Source of the DNA: an uncultured Pirellulales bacterium
Lineage (GTDB): Bacteria; Planctomycetota; Planctomycetia; Pirellulales; Lacipirellulaceae
DNA length: 16,538 nucleotides
Assembly: GCA_947258835.1 (NCBI GenBank)
Contig: CAMYJY010000088.1
Location: forward strand, 1 to 16,538
Reading direction: 5' to 3'
The notes beneath the pieces were generated by a model. The model did not search any database, was not told the DNA's origin, and saw nothing but the letters and a program-made list of their open reading frames with translations. Shown one piece after another: positions 14,199-16,538 of the stretch. The first letter of the stretch is position 1. Each line of letters starts with the position of its first letter. Both the position numbers and the translations under genes were made by a program.

Positions 14199-14420
14199 AT
14201 GTTGGTTCTCTCCCGAAAAAAGAACGAGAGTATTGTCATTAATGATGACATTACGATCGTCGTCGTTGAAATTCGAGGCGACAAGGTGCGTTTGGGCATC
14301 GAAGCCCCCAAGGAAGTGCCCGTTCATCGCTATGAAGTCTACGAGGCCATCCGCCGCAACGTGCAAATGGGCGGCGGGGATAAAGTGCCTGAACCAGGTA
14401 CTCGCAGTCTGGCCAAGTAG
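14199..14420 (+). CDS. csrA: Carbon storage regulator CsrA (RsmA)
   Basis: The protein has 73 residues. MLVLSRKKNESIVINDDI at the N-terminus and VEIRGDKVRLGIEAPKEVPVHR form the CsrA beta-strand core, with the RNA-contacting Leu4 and the Arg of VPVHR both present. YEVYEAIRRN is the closing helix. CsrA dimers bind GGA-containing leaders and change translation or mRNA stability, commonly of carbon metabolism, motility and biofilm genes. AAGGA eight bases before the ATG is one of the best Shine-Dalgarno sites in the window. The gene stands alone, divergent from the nuo block, with its own promoter candidate and a long leader. The short tail (MGGGDKVPEPGTRSLAK) is not conserved in the family. No flagellar genes, a frequent neighbour, are in view. 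Confidence 0.96.
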   Translation: MLVLSRKKNESIVINDDITIVVVEIRGDKVRLGIEAPKEVPVHRYEVYEAIRRNVQMGGGDKVPEPGTRSLAK

Positions 14421-14480
14421 AGGTGGTTTGACGGAGTTGGAATTGGCTGGGTTTGTGGGTGTGCGGGTGATGTCGTGCTG

Positions 14481-14545
14481 GGATGGCGTCGAACTGGATG
14501 ACGTCGAACTGGATGGCGTCGAACTGGATGACGTCGAACTGGATG
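14481..14545. repeat. 15-bp tandem repeat, about 4.3 copies (30-bp alternating period)
   Basis: GGATGRCGTCGAACT repeats at 14481, 14496, 14511 and 14526, with a partial fifth unit. The variable base alternates G, A, G, A, so the true unit may be 30 bp. A degraded unit precedes it. Both strands stay open through the array, but the resulting peptides show no family and the array is taken as non-coding. Confidence 0.85.
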
Positions 14546-14584
14546 ACTGGCATCGGTACCCCAGACGAAAAAATGTGCCAGGCC

Positions 14585-14644
14585 TTTTCTACTCTGAGGT
14601 TGCCCACGGGGTGTTTTTCTACTCTGAGGTTGCCCACGGGGTGT
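14585..14644. repeat. Perfect 30-bp direct repeat, two copies
   Basis: Positions 14585-14614 and 14615-14644 are identical; the unit begins TTTTCTACTCTGAGG and ends CCACGGGGTGT. The second copy supplies the -35-like TTGCCC of the promoter candidate before the tRNA. Confidence 0.85.
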
Positions 14645-14658
14645 TGTGCCTCTATAGT
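14630..14658 (+). promoter_or_regulatory. Candidate promoter upstream of tRNA-Glu
   Basis: TTGCCC (14630-14635) and TATAGT (14653-14658) are 17 bases apart and match four and five of six consensus positions. It lies about 135 bp before the tRNA, and its -35 box is inside the second 30-bp repeat copy. Confidence 0.45.
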
Positions 14659-14794
14659 ATGCTGCTTACGCAAAAAACATCTTGGCGACGCACGTCTGTC
14701 CCGCGGGTATCTGCCGGCCAAACGCGTAGAGCAGCTTGCCGGTGACCACTGGTCGAGTTCTGCACCCGAGTTAAATTTGGAAGATTGATGATCG

Positions 14795-14867
14795 GGCCCC
14801 TTCGTCTAGCGGTCTAGGACTCCGGCCTTTCACGCCGGCAACACGGGTTCGAGTCCCGTAGGGGTCA
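14795..14867 (+). tRNA. tRNA-Glu (anticodon UUC)
   Basis: A full cloverleaf can be drawn. The acceptor stem is GGCCCCT with AGGGGTC (one G-T pair), the D-arm region TCGTCTAGCGGTCTAGGAC, the anticodon stem CCGGC/GCCGG around the loop CTTTCAC (anticodon TTC at 14829-14831), and the T-arm ACGGG-TTCGAGT-CCCGT. The discriminator base is A; CCA is not encoded. A T-run at 14868-14874 may end transcription. It decodes GAA/GAG and also supplies glutamyl-tRNA for the C5 tetrapyrrole pathway, while hemH lies 74 bp downstream. Confidence 0.97.
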
Positions 14868-14893
14868 TTTTTTTCCACGCGTGGGTAGATGGA

Positions 14894-14939
14894 CCCGCAA
14901 CCCGCAACCCGCAACCCGCAACCCGCAACCCGCACGCAA
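14894..14939 (+). repeat. Heptanucleotide tandem repeat (CCCGCAA)n just before hemH
   Basis: Five exact CCCGCAA units run from 14894 to 14928, followed by partial units up to the hemH start. The same heptamer family (YCRCAAC in another phase) precedes nuoD in the same sense relative to the gene. It occupies the position of the ribosome-binding site. Confidence 0.9.
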
Positions 14940-14941
14940 CC

Positions 14942-15982
14942 GTGGCACTAGAGACGCCTTACGACTCTGTTTTGCTGGTCTCTTTCGGTGGTCCAGAGGG
15001 CCCCGGGGAAGTGATTCCTTTTCTGGAAAACGTGCTCCGCGGCAAGCAGGTGCCGCGTGCACGCATGCTTGAAGTCGCCGAGCACTACCAGCATTTCGGT
15101 GGCGTCAGCCCGATTAACGAGCAAAATCGCCAGTTGATCGCGGCGCTGGAACGAGAACTTGCCGAGCACGGCCCACACTTGCCAGTCTATTGGGGAAATC
15201 GCAACTGGAATCCTTTTTTGACCGACGCCCTGCAGCAAATGGCCAACGACGGCCGTCAGCGGGCCCTGGCCTTTTTTACCAGTGCTTACAGCTGTTACTC
15301 CGGTTGTCGTCAGTACCGGGAGGATCTTCAGCGGGCCCGTGGCGAGGTGGGGCCGGCGGCGCCGGTGGTCGATAAGCTCCGCATGTTTTTCAACCATCCT
15401 GGGTTTATCGGCCCCATGGTGGACGCGGTAACGGCTTGCCTGGCAGAAATCCCTGCACAGCGCCGTGGGCTAGCCACCCTCTTGTTTTCAGCGCACAGCA
15501 TTCCGTGGTCGATGGCCGACAAGTGCAACTATACGACGCAGCTGCAGGAGGCCTGTCGCTTGGTGGCTGAGGGGGCCGGACACGAGCGCTACGAATTGGT
15601 CTATCAAAGCCGCAGTGGACCGCCTCAGCAGCCTTGGTTGGAGCCGGATATTTGCGATCGGATCCAGGCCTTGCACGCAGAGGAAAAATTAACGGATGTT
15701 GTTATTTTGCCGATCGGTTTTATTTCCGACCACATGGAAGTGCTGTTTGACATTGATACCGAAGCCCGCGAACTGTGCGAAAAGCTTGGCATCGGCATGC
15801 ATCGTGCTGCCACCGTGGGTACGCATCCCAGATTTGTCCAGATGATCCGCGAACTCATCACCGAACGCTTGAGCGACCAGCCGCAACGTTTGACGCTCGG
15901 GAATTTGCCGGCCAGTCATGATGTCTGTCCGGACGATTGTTGCCTGTACACACCCGCCCGGCCTGGCACGAGGCCAAGTTAG
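14942..15982 (+). CDS. hemH: Ferrochelatase (protoheme or coproheme type)
   Basis: GTG at 14942 is the only start in frame that keeps the family N-terminus (DSVLLVSFGGPEGPGEV); it has no Shine-Dalgarno and follows the heptamer array directly. The protein has 346 residues. HYQHFGGVSPINEQN (48-62), FSAHSIP with the catalytic His185, YQSRSGPP with PWLEPD, and GFISDHMEVLFDID with Glu266 are the ferrochelatase signatures. It inserts ferrous iron into the porphyrin ring. The HFGGVSPIN version of the N-terminal loop is shared with actinobacterial and coproporphyrin-type enzymes, so either branch of heme synthesis is possible. The C-terminal HDVCPDDCC (Cys329, 333, 334) together with Cys118/122 could hold a [2Fe-2S] cluster, as known in some bacterial and animal ferrochelatases; this is inference. 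tRNA-Glu lies upstream. Confidence 0.96.
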   Translation: MALETPYDSVLLVSFGGPEGPGEVIPFLENVLRGKQVPRARMLEVAEHYQHFGGVSPINEQNRQLIAALERELAEHGPHLPVYWGNRNWNPFLTDALQQMANDGRQRALAFFTSAYSCYSGCRQYREDLQRARGEVGPAAPVVDKLRMFFNHPGFIGPMVDAVTACLAEIPAQRRGLATLLFSAHSIPWSMADKCNYTTQLQEACRLVAEGAGHERYELVYQSRSGPPQQPWLEPDICDRIQALHAEEKLTDVVILPIGFISDHMEVLFDIDTEARELCEKLGIGMHRAATVGTHPRFVQMIRELITERLSDQPQRLTLGNLPASHDVCPDDCCLYTPARPGTRPS

Positions 15983-15986
15983 CTGG

Positions 15987-16000
15987 GATGTGAGATGTGG
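15987..16000 (+). repeat. Two heptanucleotides before the aldo/keto reductase
   Basis: GATGTGA and GATGTGG stand in tandem, ending two bases before the ATG. The same word, in the other sense, precedes nuoA. Two units alone could be chance. Confidence 0.4.
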
Positions 16001-16002
16001 AC

Positions 16003-16538
16003 ATGACCGGTACGAACGCTCATTTTTCCGCCGCGCGTCGCCCGCTGGGGGACCTGTGCGTGGACCCGGTGGCCCTGGGGACGTGGCCGCTGGCGGGAGT
16101 GTCATCGCTTGATGTGCATGACGCAGAAAGCTTGGCCACACTCCGCAGGTGCTTGGATTTAGGCATCAACTTTATCGATACGGCCCACTGCTACGGCCCT
16201 CGGGGCGAAAGCGAAAACTTGATTCGCCGTGCTGTGGGAGCGCATCGCGAGGCGTTTGTCTTGGCCACCAAAGGCGGTATCCATTACAACGACGCTGGCC
16301 AACAGACCCGCGATGCGCGGCCCGCCGTAATCCTACGTGAGTGTGAGGAAAGTTTACGCCGCCTCGGGACCGATCGTGTGGAGCTCTATTACTTGCACGC
16401 GCCGGACCCTCAGACTCCCGTGGCTGAATCCGCGGGCGCCATTCGTCAGTTGATTGAGGAGGGCAAGGTTCGCTATGCCGGCGCTTCCAACTGCAGTTTG
16501 CAGCAGCTGGAAGAATTTCAAACGGCGTGTCCTTTGAC
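16003..16538 (+). CDS. Aldo/keto reductase, 3'-truncated by window edge
   Basis: The ATG at 16003 follows the hemH stop by 20 nt and opens a frame that runs off the window; 178 residues are visible. The first part is non-conserved; then VALGTWPLAG, LDLGINFIDTAHCYGPRGESE, VLATKGGI and LGTDRVELYYLHAPDP give the aldo/keto reductase barrel. The catalytic tetrad Asp (FIDTA), Tyr (CYGP), Lys (ATKGG) and His (YYLHAP) is complete, and VRYAGASNCSLQQLEEF follows. The family reduces aldehydes or ketones with NADPH in the cytoplasm; the substrate is unknown. It is probably co-transcribed with hemH. It resembles the general 'oxidoreductase, aldo/keto reductase family' group rather than a named enzyme. Confidence 0.92.
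   Translation, partial: MTGTNAHFSAARRPLGDLCVDPVALGTWPLAGVSSLDVHDAESLATLRRCLDLGINFIDTAHCYGPRGESENLIRRAVGAHREAFVLATKGGIHYNDAGQQTRDARPAVILRECEESLRRLGTDRVELYYLHAPDPQTPVAESAGAIRQLIEEGKVRYAGASNCSLQQLEEFQTACPL

Noticed and set aside
14481..14644. Possible CRISPR array
   Set aside because: Units are directly tandem without unique spacers, and no cas genes are present.
14251..14721. 156-codon - strand frame reading IQFDVIQFDA and HPVGNLRVEK repeats
   Set aside because: The repeats come from the two DNA tandem arrays, and most of the rest is antisense to csrA; no real protein is likely.
14483..14788. 101-codon + strand frame reading NWMTSNWMAS repeats
   Set aside because: Again a translation of the 15-bp and 30-bp arrays, in a frame without any family signal.

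Overview
The window looks like a chromosomal stretch of a Planctomycetota bacterium, probably a Pirellulales-like lineage. This is inferred from gene content and style, because no rRNA is present. The supporting signs are a moderately high GC content, mostly weak or absent Shine-Dalgarno signals, paralogous multi-TM family 2 glycosyltransferases, a large RND/MMPL-type exporter, a complex I block in unusual order, and intergenic regions full of short repeats. Nothing indicates a phage, plasmid, CRISPR array or intact insertion sequence.

Layout. (1) 1-2131, + strand: the 3' part of a membrane GT2 glycosyltransferase cut by the window edge, then a PfkB-family sugar kinase. (2) 13239 down to 2161, - strand: eight consecutive genes in the order nuoI, nuoA, nuoC, nuoD, RND exporter, an extended SDR/fatty-acyl-reductase-like protein with a C-terminal SCP2-like region, a second GT2 glycosyltransferase paralogous to the first, and a GH13 neopullulanase/maltogenic-amylase-like enzyme. 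The last two overlap by ATGA. The nuo genes give the NADH:quinone oxidoreductase subunits I, A, C and D; nuoB is missing from its usual place between A and C. The exporter starts 16 nt after nuoD. (3) 13240-14198: about 960 bp without a convincing gene, holding a REP-like palindrome and candidate promoters for the nuo block (-) and csrA (+). (4) 14199-16538, + strand: csrA, two tandem-repeat arrays, a promoter-like site, tRNA-Glu(UUC), hemH (ferrochelatase), and the 5' part of an aldo/keto reductase that leaves the window.

How the genes may work together. The nuo genes generate proton-motive force, which the adjoining RND exporter would use. The SDR-SCP2 protein, GT2 and GH13 enzyme point to lipid/glycan metabolism, but a shared pathway is inference. 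tRNA-Glu beside hemH places the C5-pathway precursor carrier next to the last iron-insertion enzyme of heme synthesis.

The most unusual content is between the genes. Heptanucleotide tandem repeats sit directly before nuoD, nuoA, hemH and (minimally) the aldo/keto reductase. A 201-bp element with 51-bp inverted arms sits upstream of the second GT2. A dispersed repeat with the head GACCAACGGGAGCGGRCC occurs three times. The csrA leader carries several GGA motifs, two of them in a predicted hairpin. NuoA itself carries an insert of roughly 65 residues not expected in the family.
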